From positions 4,657,001-4,721,000 of the forward strand of contig NZ_CP162487.1 of NCBI RefSeq assembly GCF_041240605.1: a DNA stretch of 64,000 nt, given 5' to 3'. Below are positions 16,086-25,314 of this stretch, piece after piece. Origin of the DNA: Xanthomonas sp. DAR 80977. Lineage in GTDB: Bacteria; Pseudomonadota; Gammaproteobacteria; Xanthomonadales; Xanthomonadaceae. The notes under the pieces are model-generated. The model saw only the letters and a program-made list of their open reading frames with translations, was not told where the DNA came from and searched no databases. The translations under genes were made by a program, and so were the position numbers. Every line of letters begins with the position of its first letter. Within the stretch, counting starts at the first letter, position 1.

Positions 16086-17099
16086 ATGAACGACTGGCAT
16101 CCCTCGCTGTACCGGCACTGGTTCGCCGTCGCCCGCGCCGACACGCTGCGCCAGCGGCCGCTGGCGGTGACGGTGATGGACCGGCATGCGGCGATCGCGC
16201 GCTGCGCCGACGGCAGCCTGCTGGCGCTGGAAGACCGCTGCCCGCATCGGCATGCGCCGCTGGCGGCCGGCTGCGCCACTGGCGATGGCCTGGCCTGCCC
16301 GTACCACGGCTGGCGCTTCGGCCGCGACGGCGCGCTGCGCGAGATCCCCGGCATGCCGCCCGGGCAGGCGTTGCCGGCGGTGCGGGTGCGCGCATTCGCC
16401 GCGCGCGAACACGATGGGCTGATCTGGCTGCGCCCGGATCCCGACGGCGACGCGCGGCCGGCGCCGCTGGTGCAGGCCTTGCAACCGCCGGCGCGGCGCT
16501 TCCTGTGGCGCACGCGCTGGGACGCGCACGTGGTCGATGCGCTGGAGAACTTCCTCGACCCGCTGCACACCCATCTGCTGCATCCGGGCCTGGTGCGCCG
16601 CGGCGGCGCGCGCAGCGCGATGCGCGCCAGCCTGCAGACCACGGGCGAAGGCTTCCATGTCGACTACGCCGGCGCCGCCGCGCAGAGCGGCTGGCTGTAC
16701 CGCTTGTTCGAGTCGCCGCGCACGCTGGAACGCGCGCATTTCGCCGCGCCCGGCAGCGCGCAGATCGAGTACCGCTACGCCCGCGGCGGCCGCGTGCGCA
16801 TCACCCTGCACTTCACCCCGGTCGGCCCGCGCAGCACCGAGGTGTTCGCCAGCCTGCACGTGGACGGGCGCTGGGCGCCGGCGTGGGCGGTGCGCTGGCT
16901 GGTGTGGCCGCTGCTGCGCAAGGTCGGCGAGCAGGACCGGCGCATGCTCGCGCTGCAGTCGCGCAACCTGCAGCGCTATCCGGGCGCACGCGGCGCCTCC
17001 ACCGTGCTGGACCTGGTGCGCGAACCGCTGCGCCGCTACTGGGACGGCGAACCGCTGCCCGCGCCCGGCGCGCGGCACGCCATCGATCTCATGCTGTAG
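16086..17099 (+). CDS. Rieske-type aromatic ring-hydroxylating oxygenase, alpha subunit
   Basis: A 337-residue Rieske non-haem iron oxygenase. The [2Fe-2S] ligands are Cys52/His54 (RCPHRHAPL) and Cys71/His74 (CPYHGW); the mononuclear iron motif is N155-x2-D158-x2-H161-x4-H166 (ENFLDPLHTHLLH). Length and single-subunit layout resemble vanillate demethylase VanA or KshA-like monooxygenases, which need a separate reductase, not seen nearby. It may tailor the product of the operon upstream, but a diguanylate cyclase gene intervenes. Its last 11 bases overlap the end of the convergent EAL gene. Confidence 0.9.
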   Translation: MNDWHPSLYRHWFAVARADTLRQRPLAVTVMDRHAAIARCADGSLLALEDRCPHRHAPLAAGCATGDGLACPYHGWRFGRDGALREIPGMPPGQALPAVRVRAFAAREHDGLIWLRPDPDGDARPAPLVQALQPPARRFLWRTRWDAHVVDALENFLDPLHTHLLHPGLVRRGGARSAMRASLQTTGEGFHVDYAGAAAQSGWLYRLFESPRTLERAHFAAPGSAQIEYRYARGGRVRITLHFTPVGPRSTEVFASLHVDGRWAPAWAVRWLVWPLLRKVGEQDRRMLALQSRNLQRYPGARGASTVLDLVREPLRRYWDGEPLPAPGARHAIDLML

Positions 17100-20091
17100 C
17101 TTTCTCGCGCGCGCCCAGCGCGTCGATCACCTGCGCCAGTGGCGCCGGCCGTCCCAGCAGATAGCCCTGCACATGGTCGCAGCCGTGCGCGCGCAGCCAC
17201 TGCAGCTGCGCCTCGGTCTCCACGCCTTCGGCGACCACCTCCAGGCCCAGGCTGCGGCCGAGCGTGAGCAAGGCCTCGCAGATCGACGCGTTGCGCGCGT
17301 CGCGATCCACCTCGGCGACGAAGCTGCGATCGATCTTCAGCGTATCCAGCGGCAGGTCGCGCAGGTAGGCCATGCTGGAGAAGCCGGTGCCGACATCGTC
17401 CAGCGCCACGCACACGCCCAGCGCACGCAGCTGCCGCAACACCTCCAGCGCCTGCTGCGGCTGCCGCATCAGGCTGCTTTCGGTCAGTTCCAGGTGCAGG
17501 CCATCGGCGGCCAGGCCGGCATCGGCGCAGGCCTGCACCAGGTCCGCGACCAGGTCGCCGTCGAAGAACTGCAGCGCCGACACGTTCACCGCCACCGGCA
17601 GCTCGGCCCAGCCGTGCTGCGTCAACTGGCGCCGCGCCTGCGCGGCGGCCTGCAGCACCCAGCGGCCGAGCGGCAGGATCAGCCCGGTGTCCTCGCACAG
17701 CTGGATGAACTGGTCCGGGGCGATGCAGCTGCCGTCGGCCTGCGGCCAGCGGATCAACGCCTCGAGCAGGCGCGGCGCGCCGCTGTCGGCGCGCAGGATC
17801 GGCTGGAAATGCAGTTCGAACTCCTGCCGCGCGATCGCCTGATGGATGCGCCCGGCCAGGCGCAGGCGTTCGCCGATGCGCGCGGACATGCTGCGTTCGA
17901 AGCGGGCGACGCTGCGCCCCTCGGCCTGCGCCGCATGCGCGGCCTGCGCGGCGCTGCCGATGGTCTCCTCGGCGCCCGCGGCATCGTCCGGGCACAGCGC
18001 CACGCCGATGTGCGCCTGCAGCTGCTGGGTGAAGCCGCCGCCCTGCACCGGCGCGGACACCGCCTCGAGCAGCGCCTGCAGCGCCTGCGGCAGCTGCCGC
18101 GGATCCAGCACCGCCAGCACGAAATCCTGCGACGGCTGGTGCGCGGTCAGGCCGAACCGTTCGCCCAGCCCGCGCAGCCGCGCCGCCACCGCGCAGCGCA
18201 CCGCATCGCCGGCGGCGCGGCCCAGGGTGTCGCCGATCAGCGCCAGCCCGCGCAGCTGCACGTAGGCCACCGCATAGCCGCCCTCCTGGCGCGCGTTCAA
18301 TGTTTCGGCCAGGGCACGCGGATTGAGCAGCCCGGTGGTGACGTCGTGGCTGGCGCGGAACGCCAGCTCGCGCTCGTCGGCCATGCGCTGGCTGACGTCC
18401 TCGGCCAGGATCAGCCGCGCCGGCACGCCGCCGAAGTCCAGGTCGGCGCTGTGGATCCGCACCGACAGCAGGCTGCCGTCCTTGCGCCGGTGAACCCACA
18501 CGCTCGGTTCGTCGAAGCCGTCGCGCGGCTTGCGCACGTCCTCGATCAGCCGTGCGGCCTCGCTGGGCGGGCGCAGGTCGAGCAGGGTCATGCCCAAAAA
18601 CTCGTCGCGGCTGTAGCCGTACTGGCGGATCGCGGCCTGGTTCACCTCCAGGAAGCGCAGGCTTTCCACCGCGAACAGCCAGAACGGCAGCGGGTTGCGC
18701 TCGAACACCAGCCGGAACTGGCGCTCGGCGTCGAACAGCCGCGCCTGCACCTCGAGCCGTTCGCTGACGTCCTGCACCGCGCCGGTCATGCACACCCCGT
18801 CGCGCCCCTGCACCCGCGCGCCGCGCACGGCCAGCCAGCGCAGGCGCCCATCGGGCAGGTACGCGCGGTACACCGTGTTGTATTCGCTGCGCCCCTGCAT
18901 CGCATCCTGGAACAGGCGGGAGACGCGCGTGCGATCGTCGTCGTGCACGCAGGCCAGGAACGCATCGAAGGTCGTGCGCAGCAGCGGCCTGCCGAACATG
19001 GCGCCGGTGGGTTCGGCGATCAGCAAGTGGTGCTGGTCCGCCTCCACCCGCCAGGTGCCGATGCCGCCCATCTCGTGCGCCAGGCGCAGGTCCTCGTCGC
19101 CGCGGCGCAAGCGCTCCAGCAGCTGGCGCTGGCGGTCTTCGGCGCGGCGCAGGCTGCCCAGCAGGTAGGCGAATCCGGCCAGGTACAGCAGATAGACCGA
19201 CAGCGCGGCGCCGGCGAACCACCACCACGGCGCCAGCGCCTCGCGCACCGCCAGCCCGGCCACCGCCAGCAGCGGATAGTCGCCTCCGCCGCTGACCGCC
19301 AGCATGCGCGCCTGCTGGCCGAACACCGCGCGGTGCATGCCCAGCGCGCTGCCCTGCGGCAGCCCGCGCACCAGGCCCAGGGGCAGCCGCACGCGGGTAC
19401 CGGTGGCGCCGGCGGCGGGGCTGCTGGCCGCAAGCAGGACCCCATGCGTGTCGGTCAGCGCGACCACGCCGTCGCGCCCGGCATCGACCCCGCCGACGAT
19501 GCGTTGCAGCGCCGCGACCCGCCAGGTCGCCACCACCCAGTCGCCCGACGCCAGCGGCAACGCGAGGCGCACCACCGTTTCGCCGTCGGCCAGATGCTGG
19601 TACGGGCCGACGAACACATCGTCGCCATTGCGGCGCGAACCCAGCGCCCATTGGCGTACGCCTGGATCGCCGGACCCACCGAACCGGCGCTGGCCCTGCG
19701 CATCCAGCAGCGCGACATCGTGCAGTTCCGGATGGCGCAGCAACAATCCGCGCAACGACGCCTCGATCAGTTCCGGTGCCCGCGCCGGCGCGTCGGCCAA
19801 CAGCGCCTCGGCGCCCACGCCTTCGCCGCGCAGCGCCTGGCTGAGGTTGTCCAGCTCCAGCTGCAGCAGCCGGTCGGCGCCGGTCGCCAGCGCCAGGCTC
19901 TGCCGCTGCGCGGCGGCCAGGCGGGTGTCGCGGTCCTGCACCAGCACGTAGGCCAGCCCGCAGGCCAGCAGCACCGCCAACCCCAGGCCCCAGACCAGGA
20001 TCGCGCGCAACGGCGCCCGCAACGCGCGCCGCAGGCGCTGCCTGAAGCGGACGTCGCGCGTCTTGTCGGCGGAGGAGCGCGGATGCAGCAT
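17089..20091 (-). CDS. Sensor c-di-GMP phosphodiesterase: PAS-PAS-GGDEF(degenerate)-EAL
   Basis: A 1000-residue membrane protein. Two transmembrane segments (about 29-51 and 285-312) enclose a periplasmic sensor region; two PAS-like domains follow (about 340-445 and 450-570), then a GGDEF domain whose signature is lost (the equivalent region reads HQPSQDFVLAVL), and an EAL domain (about 745-990). The EAL catalytic set is intact: LLEALIRW, NVSALQF, LELTES, DDVGTGFSS, LKIDRSF and EGVET. It should hydrolyse c-di-GMP, with the GGDEF part at most regulatory. It is divergent from the glycan operon. Confidence 0.92.
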   Translation of the reverse strand: MLHPRSSADKTRDVRFRQRLRRALRAPLRAILVWGLGLAVLLACGLAYVLVQDRDTRLAAAQRQSLALATGADRLLQLELDNLSQALRGEGVGAEALLADAPARAPELIEASLRGLLLRHPELHDVALLDAQGQRRFGGSGDPGVRQWALGSRRNGDDVFVGPYQHLADGETVVRLALPLASGDWVVATWRVAALQRIVGGVDAGRDGVVALTDTHGVLLAASSPAAGATGTRVRLPLGLVRGLPQGSALGMHRAVFGQQARMLAVSGGGDYPLLAVAGLAVREALAPWWWFAGAALSVYLLYLAGFAYLLGSLRRAEDRQRQLLERLRRGDEDLRLAHEMGGIGTWRVEADQHHLLIAEPTGAMFGRPLLRTTFDAFLACVHDDDRTRVSRLFQDAMQGRSEYNTVYRAYLPDGRLRWLAVRGARVQGRDGVCMTGAVQDVSERLEVQARLFDAERQFRLVFERNPLPFWLFAVESLRFLEVNQAAIRQYGYSRDEFLGMTLLDLRPPSEAARLIEDVRKPRDGFDEPSVWVHRRKDGSLLSVRIHSADLDFGGVPARLILAEDVSQRMADERELAFRASHDVTTGLLNPRALAETLNARQEGGYAVAYVQLRGLALIGDTLGRAAGDAVRCAVAARLRGLGERFGLTAHQPSQDFVLAVLDPRQLPQALQALLEAVSAPVQGGGFTQQLQAHIGVALCPDDAAGAEETIGSAAQAAHAAQAEGRSVARFERSMSARIGERLRLAGRIHQAIARQEFELHFQPILRADSGAPRLLEALIRWPQADGSCIAPDQFIQLCEDTGLILPLGRWVLQAAAQARRQLTQHGWAELPVAVNVSALQFFDGDLVADLVQACADAGLAADGLHLELTESSLMRQPQQALEVLRQLRALGVCVALDDVGTGFSSMAYLRDLPLDTLKIDRSFVAEVDRDARNASICEALLTLGRSLGLEVVAEGVETEAQLQWLRAHGCDHVQGYLLGRPAPLAQVIDALGAREKATA

Positions 20092-20515
20092 AGGTGCTGC
20101 TTAGAGCGGCTCCGACACGCCATTCTTGAATCGCCCTGGCATCCAGGCCTGCGCTTGCGGCAAGCACCTCCGTCGCCGCACATGAACAATACAGTCGGCA
20201 ATGGGGAATCACGCTCCGGCTCGCTTGCACAGTTGGGGATCTCGGCGCATGCCGCACCGCTTCGAGCGAGGGTACCGCTATCGGGCGAATGCAGGCACTC
20301 GCCGCTCCGCGCGGGCTGATGCCCCCAACTTCCGCCAAGATCCCCAAAAAAAACGCTGCGTGACGGTAAAATGCGCAAGGAGGGAGCGGGCCGGCAAGGG
20401 TGGTCCCATTCGGCGATCGAATGGGGCACAAGCGAACGCGCGACCTCCATGCCTCCCTTTTGGACTCCAGGCCGCAGTGGCAAGCCTTCCGCGCAATCGC
20501 CCCCCCTCTACTTTC
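20092..20515. other. Divergent intergenic region upstream of the glycan operon
   Basis: No gene is supported. It contains an A8 tract at 20346-20353 and a TAAAAT hexamer at 20367-20372 that would suit a -10 box for the glycan operon, with a 144-base leader to the first ATG. No clear -35 partner is visible. The region is noticeably less GC-rich than the coding sequence around it. Confidence 0.45.
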
Positions 20516-22330
20516 ATGAACGAGAGTCATGAAATCCTCGCGGCCTGCCTCGCGGCCTTTGCGATCTTCCTGGCAACGTCGGCGGCATCGTTGATGCTCG
20601 CCAAACAATTCTCGCTGCGCTTCTCCGTCGCCGCCTGCATCATCGGTGGCGTGGCGGCGGCGACGCTGCTGGCGACGGCGGTCCACGCGATCGGCTGCTA
20701 TCGGCGCCTGGACCAGCCCGGGCAGCGCCTGCACCTGATCGGCGCACTGGCGCTGGCACTGGCTGGCGGCTGGCTGGCGATGTCGATCAACCGCCCCGAT
20801 ATCGACGACTCCATCTACGTGCCGAAGGCGGTGTATTACGTCGAGCATCCGGATGCTCCGATCGACTCCAGCGTGAATTGGCTGGCCGGCCTCGAGCGAA
20901 CGCCCCAATCCGGCGTCTTCCCCTACTACGAGCTCACCCAGGCAGCACTTTCCTGGCTCGGCGGCCGCCCGTATCTGGACGTGTACCACGTGCTGTTTCC
21001 GGGAATCGTCGGTTTCCTGATGTGCGCCGCGGCGATCGTCGTCATCGGCTCGTTCGAAACGCGTCCCCGCACGGTCCTGATCTGCAGCGCCTTCTACCTG
21101 CTGTTGCTGCTGGCGCTTGGGGAGTCGCATCGCGCCTACGGCAACCTGAGCATCGCCCGCGCCTTCCATGGCAAGTACATGTTCCTGTCCGTGGGCGTGC
21201 CTGCGTGGATCTACTTCTCGCTGCGCTATCTGCGCCAGCCGCGGTCGAGCACATGGCTGATCCTTGCAGCGCTTGGCATCGGCATGGCCGCCGCCACGCC
21301 GACGGCGATGGTGTTTCTGCCGTTCCTGGCGATGACCCTGGCCCTGGCGATCCACGTACAGGAATCCAGGCCCTTCACCCCGATCGCGGCGCTGCTGCCG
21401 GCGGTGCGCTATGGCGCTTCCCTGGCGCCGCTGGTGCTGATGGCGATCGGCTTTCGCTTCTACGCGGTAGACAACATCGCCGCAGGCAGCCAGATCAACG
21501 CCGGCTTCCCGAAGTCGTTCGCGGATCAATTGCGCCTGATCGTCAATCCGGACTACCCGCTGACCCCGGTGCTGTTCGTGGCCTCGCTCGCGCTGATTCT
21601 CGCGCTCTCCCCGTATCGGCGCTTTTTCGCCACCTGGGTGATAACGCTGTGCGTGCTGCTGCTGAATCCGTGGGTGTCGCATTTCGTCATGCTGCACCTG
21701 ACCACCGAGAACATCTATTGGCGGATGTTCTACCTGCTTCCGTTTCCGCTGCTCGCGGCACTGGCGCTGGCGCCGCTGGCGAATGCCGGCCGCACCGGCC
21801 CGATCTGGGCGGCGCTGTGCCTGGCCGCTGCCGGCCTGCTGGCGACGATCGGGCCGACCTCGGTGCTGCGGCACGACAATGGCGCAACGCTCGCCTTGCC
21901 GGGATACAAAATAGGTCCAGCGGACCGGGCTTCCGCGCAGCAGTTCGTTGATCGCGCCGCGCCCGGTTCGGTGCTGGCCCCCATCGGGATCGCCAGCAAC
22001 GTGCTGCTGCTGTCGTCGCATTTTCCGCAGTATTTCATGCGCGAAGACTATCTCGGCCTGATGATGGCGAGCGTACCGGCGCCCATTTCCTTCCAGCAGA
22101 GACTGGATGCCGCCTTCTACCTGTACCGGAATGGCAAAACGCCGGAGGCGGAGAATGCCTTCCGGGCCATGATCGCTGCAGCCGATGGGCCGCGGCACGT
22201 GCTGGTTCCCGTCAATGCGGATCACCACGACGCCATCGCTTCCCAGCTCGCCGCTGCAGGCTATCGCCGGGCATTCGCGGTGGCGGGCGGGTACGACGTA
22301 TTCAGCCATACACCAAGGCGCCAGAAGTGA
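20516..22330 (+). CDS. Polytopic membrane protein (DUF6077-like, putative GT-C type)
   Basis: A 604-residue integral membrane protein with about twelve hydrophobic segments and a soluble C-terminal tail of roughly 130 residues. The acidic motif NRPDIDDSIYVPKA after the third helix is where GT-C glycosyltransferases carry their catalytic Asp/Glu. A resemblance to DUF6077 is tentative. It is the first gene of the glycan operon and overlaps WbqC by GTGA. A role in moving sugar from a polyprenyl-phosphate carrier onto a surface glycan is inferred from the company it keeps (a polyprenyl-phosphate-type GT2 and a flippase-like small protein). Confidence 0.7.
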   Translation: MNESHEILAACLAAFAIFLATSAASLMLAKQFSLRFSVAACIIGGVAAATLLATAVHAIGCYRRLDQPGQRLHLIGALALALAGGWLAMSINRPDIDDSIYVPKAVYYVEHPDAPIDSSVNWLAGLERTPQSGVFPYYELTQAALSWLGGRPYLDVYHVLFPGIVGFLMCAAAIVVIGSFETRPRTVLICSAFYLLLLLALGESHRAYGNLSIARAFHGKYMFLSVGVPAWIYFSLRYLRQPRSSTWLILAALGIGMAAATPTAMVFLPFLAMTLALAIHVQESRPFTPIAALLPAVRYGASLAPLVLMAIGFRFYAVDNIAAGSQINAGFPKSFADQLRLIVNPDYPLTPVLFVASLALILALSPYRRFFATWVITLCVLLLNPWVSHFVMLHLTTENIYWRMFYLLPFPLLAALALAPLANAGRTGPIWAALCLAAAGLLATIGPTSVLRHDNGATLALPGYKIGPADRASAQQFVDRAAPGSVLAPIGIASNVLLLSSHFPQYFMREDYLGLMMASVPAPISFQQRLDAAFYLYRNGKTPEAENAFRAMIAAADGPRHVLVPVNADHHDAIASQLAAAGYRRAFAVAGGYDVFSHTPRRQK

Positions 22331-23022
22331 CCAAGAAAGTCGCCATCCTGCAATCCAACTACATCCCCTGGAAGGGCTATTTCGACTTGATCGCCGCGGT
22401 CGACGAGTTCGTGCTGTACGACGACATGCAGTACACCCGCCGCGACTGGCGCAACCGCAACCAGATAAAGACCCCGCAAGGCGTGCAATGGTTGACCGTA
22501 CCGGTCCTGACCAAGGGCAAGTACCATCAGCGCATTGCCGACACCGAACTGGACGGGCACGAATGGGCCGAACTGCACTGGCGCTCGCTCGCGCAGAACT
22601 ATCGCCGCGCCCCGTATTTCGATGAGATCGCGGCCTGGCTGCAACCGCTCTACCTGGAACCCCACACCCATCTTTCGCGGATGAACCGGCGCTTCCTGGA
22701 AGCGATATGCGGCTATCTGCAGATCGACACCGTCATCAGCAGCTCGTCCGACCATGCGTTGCTGGACGCGAAGACCGAGCGCCTGGCCGATCTGTGCGCG
22801 AAAGTCGGGGCCACGACCTACATTTCCGGCCCCTCGGCAAAGAACTACATCGACGAAGACGTGTTCCGGCAGTACGGCATCGACCTGGTCTGGTTCGACT
22901 ACGCCGGCTATCCCGAATACCCGCAACTATGGGGCGACTTCGTGCACGGCGTGAGCATCCTCGACCTGCTCTTCAATTGCGGCCCGGACACGCACAGGTA
23001 CATGAGGCACATACATCCATGA
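22327..23022 (+). CDS. wbqC: WbqC family protein
   Basis: A 231-residue WbqC-like protein. The family start VAILQSNYIPWKGYFDLI and the DDMQYTRRDWRNRNQIKTP block are clear, as is the C-terminal ISGPSAKNYIDEDVF. WbqC proteins occur in O-antigen and other glycan clusters, often beside 4-aminosugar aminotransferases, and are thought to act in acylating or otherwise modifying the amino sugar, but the reaction is not firmly established. The start is GTG, overlapping the previous stop; the next gene again overlaps by four bases. Confidence 0.85.
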   Translation: MTKKVAILQSNYIPWKGYFDLIAAVDEFVLYDDMQYTRRDWRNRNQIKTPQGVQWLTVPVLTKGKYHQRIADTELDGHEWAELHWRSLAQNYRRAPYFDEIAAWLQPLYLEPHTHLSRMNRRFLEAICGYLQIDTVISSSSDHALLDAKTERLADLCAKVGATTYISGPSAKNYIDEDVFRQYGIDLVWFDYAGYPEYPQLWGDFVHGVSILDLLFNCGPDTHRYMRHIHP

Positions 23023-23948
23023 AGCTCTCGATCGTCTCCACGCTCTACCAGTCCGCGCCCTACATCGCCGACTTCCATCGGCGCGCAAGCCTCGCTGCGC
23101 AGCGACTGGTCGCGGACGACTACGAGATCGTCCTGGTCAACGACGGCTCTCCGGACCACAGCCTGGACCTGGCGATCGCCTTGAGCGCAGCCGATCCGCA
23201 CGTCGTGGTCGTGGATCTCTCGCGCAATTTCGGCCACCACAAGGCGATGATGACCGGCCTGGCGCATGCCGCCGGCGAGCTGGTGTTCCTGATCGACAGC
23301 GACCTGGAGGAAGAACCCGAATGGCTCGCCGCGTTCGCCGACGAGCTGCAGCGCCATGAGGCCGACGTCGTGTTCGGGATGCAGGTGCAGCGCAAGGGCA
23401 ATGCGTTCGAGCGGGTCAGCGGGCAGTGGTTCTATCGCGCGTTCAAGCTGCTGACCGGCATGGCGCTCCCGGAAAACGTGGTCACGGCGCGCCTGATGCG
23501 CAGGCGCTACGTGCAGGCGCTGGTGGCGCATCGCGAACGCGAGGTGTTCATGGCCGGCCTGTGGCATATCACCGGCTTCAGGCAGCACCCGTCTCCGGTC
23601 ACCAAGCACAGCACCAGCCAGACCACTTACACCCTGCGCCGCAAGCTCTCGCTGTTGGTGAATTCGGTCACTTCGTTCAGCAATACGCCGCTGGTCGGCA
23701 TCTTCTACGTCGGCGTGGCGATTTCGCTGATGGCGCTGGCCTACAGCGCCTACCTGCTGGTGCAATGGGCATTCCTGGCACGACCGCTCAGCGGTTGGAC
23801 CTCGGTGATGGCATCGATCTGGCTGCTCGGTGGCATGATCATCTCCTTCATCGGCGTCATCGGCATCTACCTGTCGAAGATCTTCTCCGAAACCAAGCAG
23901 CGCCCCTATACGATCGTGAGGCAGATCCATGCACAACGACACGACTGA
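23019..23948 (+). CDS. Polyprenyl-phosphate glycosyltransferase (GT2, GtrB/ArnC-like)
   Basis: A 309-residue protein with an N-terminal GT-A domain (VLVNDGSPDHS; metal motif LIDSDLEEEPEW at about residues 90-101) and two C-terminal transmembrane helices (about 228-255 and 266-290). This is the layout of GtrB, ArnC and DPM1-like enzymes, which put a nucleotide-activated sugar on undecaprenyl phosphate at the inner face of the membrane. Within the operon it would supply the lipid-linked sugar used by the polytopic proteins. It overlaps the methyltransferase gene by 20 bases. Confidence 0.88.
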   Translation: MKLSIVSTLYQSAPYIADFHRRASLAAQRLVADDYEIVLVNDGSPDHSLDLAIALSAADPHVVVVDLSRNFGHHKAMMTGLAHAAGELVFLIDSDLEEEPEWLAAFADELQRHEADVVFGMQVQRKGNAFERVSGQWFYRAFKLLTGMALPENVVTARLMRRRYVQALVAHREREVFMAGLWHITGFRQHPSPVTKHSTSQTTYTLRRKLSLLVNSVTSFSNTPLVGIFYVGVAISLMALAYSAYLLVQWAFLARPLSGWTSVMASIWLLGGMIISFIGVIGIYLSKIFSETKQRPYTIVRQIHAQRHD

Positions 23949-24564
23949 GCTGCTCGCCGACGTCGCCGGCTATTACAGCGACAAGCTGGCCCGGCACGGG
24001 CAGACGGCGCGCGGTGTCGACTGGAACGGCGAGGACAGCCAGACCCTGAGGTTCGCCCAGCTCTGCACGCTGGTCGGCAACGACGGCGCATTCTCGGTGA
24101 ACGACCTGGGCTGCGGCTACGCCGCACTCTACGACTACCTGCGGGTGCGACACGCCGGCGTGGACTACGCCGGCTTCGACGTCTCCGCCGACATGGCCGC
24201 CGCTGCGGCCAAGCGGCACGAGGCCGACCCCAACGCCAGGTTCGTCGTCGCCGCGGAACCCGACCGCATTGCCGACTACGGCATGGCCAGCGGCACTTTC
24301 AACGTGCGGCTCGGCCACGACCCGGCACGCTGGCAGTCCTACGTGGAAGCCACGCTGGACGTCCTCGACCGGACCAGCCGCGCCGGCTTCGCGTTCAACT
24401 GCCTGACCAGCTATTCCGACCATGACCGCATGCGCGAGCATCTCTACTATGCCGATCCCTGCAGGTACTTCGATCTGTGCAAGCGCCGCTATTCGCGCAA
24501 TGTCGCGCTCCTGCACGATTACGATCTGTATGAATTCACCATCCTGGTGAGGAAACCGCTGTGA
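23929..24564 (+). CDS. Class I SAM-dependent methyltransferase
   Basis: A 211-residue protein with a Rossmann-like SAM fold: motif I VNDLGCGYAALYDYL (about residues 56-70) and the acidic loop YAGFDVSADMAAAAA. Later motifs are weaker but FAFNCLTSYSD fits the strand 4 position. It probably methylates a sugar or an acyl substituent of the glycan. It overlaps the glycosyltransferase gene by 20 bases and the acyltransferase gene by four, so expression is coupled. Confidence 0.8.
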   Translation: MHNDTTELLADVAGYYSDKLARHGQTARGVDWNGEDSQTLRFAQLCTLVGNDGAFSVNDLGCGYAALYDYLRVRHAGVDYAGFDVSADMAAAAAKRHEADPNARFVVAAEPDRIADYGMASGTFNVRLGHDPARWQSYVEATLDVLDRTSRAGFAFNCLTSYSDHDRMREHLYYADPCRYFDLCKRRYSRNVALLHDYDLYEFTILVRKPL

Positions 24565-25229
24565 GCAAACAACCACTGGTCATTTTCGGCGCGGGCGACA
24601 TCGCGCAACTGGCGCACTACTACTTCAGCACCGACTCGGACTACGAGGTGGTGGCGTTCACGATCGATGCCGAGTACATCACCGACAGCCACTTCTGCGG
24701 ATTGCCGGTGGTGGCGTTCGATCGCCTCGCCGCGTCCTATCCGCCCGAAGCCAACGACATCTTCATCGCGCTGAGCTACTCCAAGCTCAACGCGATCCGC
24801 AAGGAGAAGTACCTGGCCGCCAAGTCGGCCGGCTATCGGCTCGCCAGCTACATCAGCTCGCACGCCACCGTGCTCAACGACGGCCGGATCGGCGACAACT
24901 GCTTCCTGCTGGAAGACAACACCATCCAGCCGTTCGTGCGGATCGGCGACAACGTCACGCTGTGGAGCGGCAACCATATCGGCCATCATTCCACGATCGG
25001 CAGCCACTGCTTCCTCGCCTCGCATATCGTCGTTTCCGGCGGCGTGGAGATCGGCGAGCAATGCTTCATCGGGGTGAACGCGACGCTGCGCGACCACATC
25101 CGCATCGGCGACAGAACCGTGGTCGGTGCCGGCGCCCTGCTGCTGGGCGATGCCGAGCAGGAAGGCCTGTATATCGGTGCCGCGACCGAGCGATCCCCCG
25201 TCCCCAGCACGCGACTGAGAAAGATATGA
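24561..25229 (+). CDS. Sugar acyltransferase, left-handed beta-helix (NeuD/PglD-like)
   Basis: A 222-residue protein with an N-terminal Rossmann-like subdomain (LVIFGAGDIAQLAHYYF) and a C-terminal left-handed parallel beta-helix (about residues 100-200) of hexapeptide repeats such as IGDNCF, IGDNVT, IGHHST and IGDRTV. PglD/NeuD-like enzymes acylate amino or hydroxyl groups of nucleotide sugars. A natural substrate here is the 4-amino sugar made by the WecE-like aminotransferase further down; that is inference. GTG start overlapping the methyltransferase stop. Confidence 0.85.
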   Translation: MSKQPLVIFGAGDIAQLAHYYFSTDSDYEVVAFTIDAEYITDSHFCGLPVVAFDRLAASYPPEANDIFIALSYSKLNAIRKEKYLAAKSAGYRLASYISSHATVLNDGRIGDNCFLLEDNTIQPFVRIGDNVTLWSGNHIGHHSTIGSHCFLASHIVVSGGVEIGEQCFIGVNATLRDHIRIGDRTVVGAGALLLGDAEQEGLYIGAATERSPVPSTRLRKI

Positions 25230-25314
25230 CCTGCCGACACGCAGCAAACGCAGCGTGCCGCGCCGCCTGCTTGGCCGCGCACCGGGCCAGCCCTTCCCTG
25301 CCGGAGCATTGCTG

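Noticed and set aside
16537..22309. Very long open frames on the strand opposite the GGDEF/EAL gene and glycan operon (over 1200 codons each)
   Set aside because: They are by-products of about 70% GC; their translations are Arg/Ala/Gln-rich with no domains, while the genes they cover have clear motifs.
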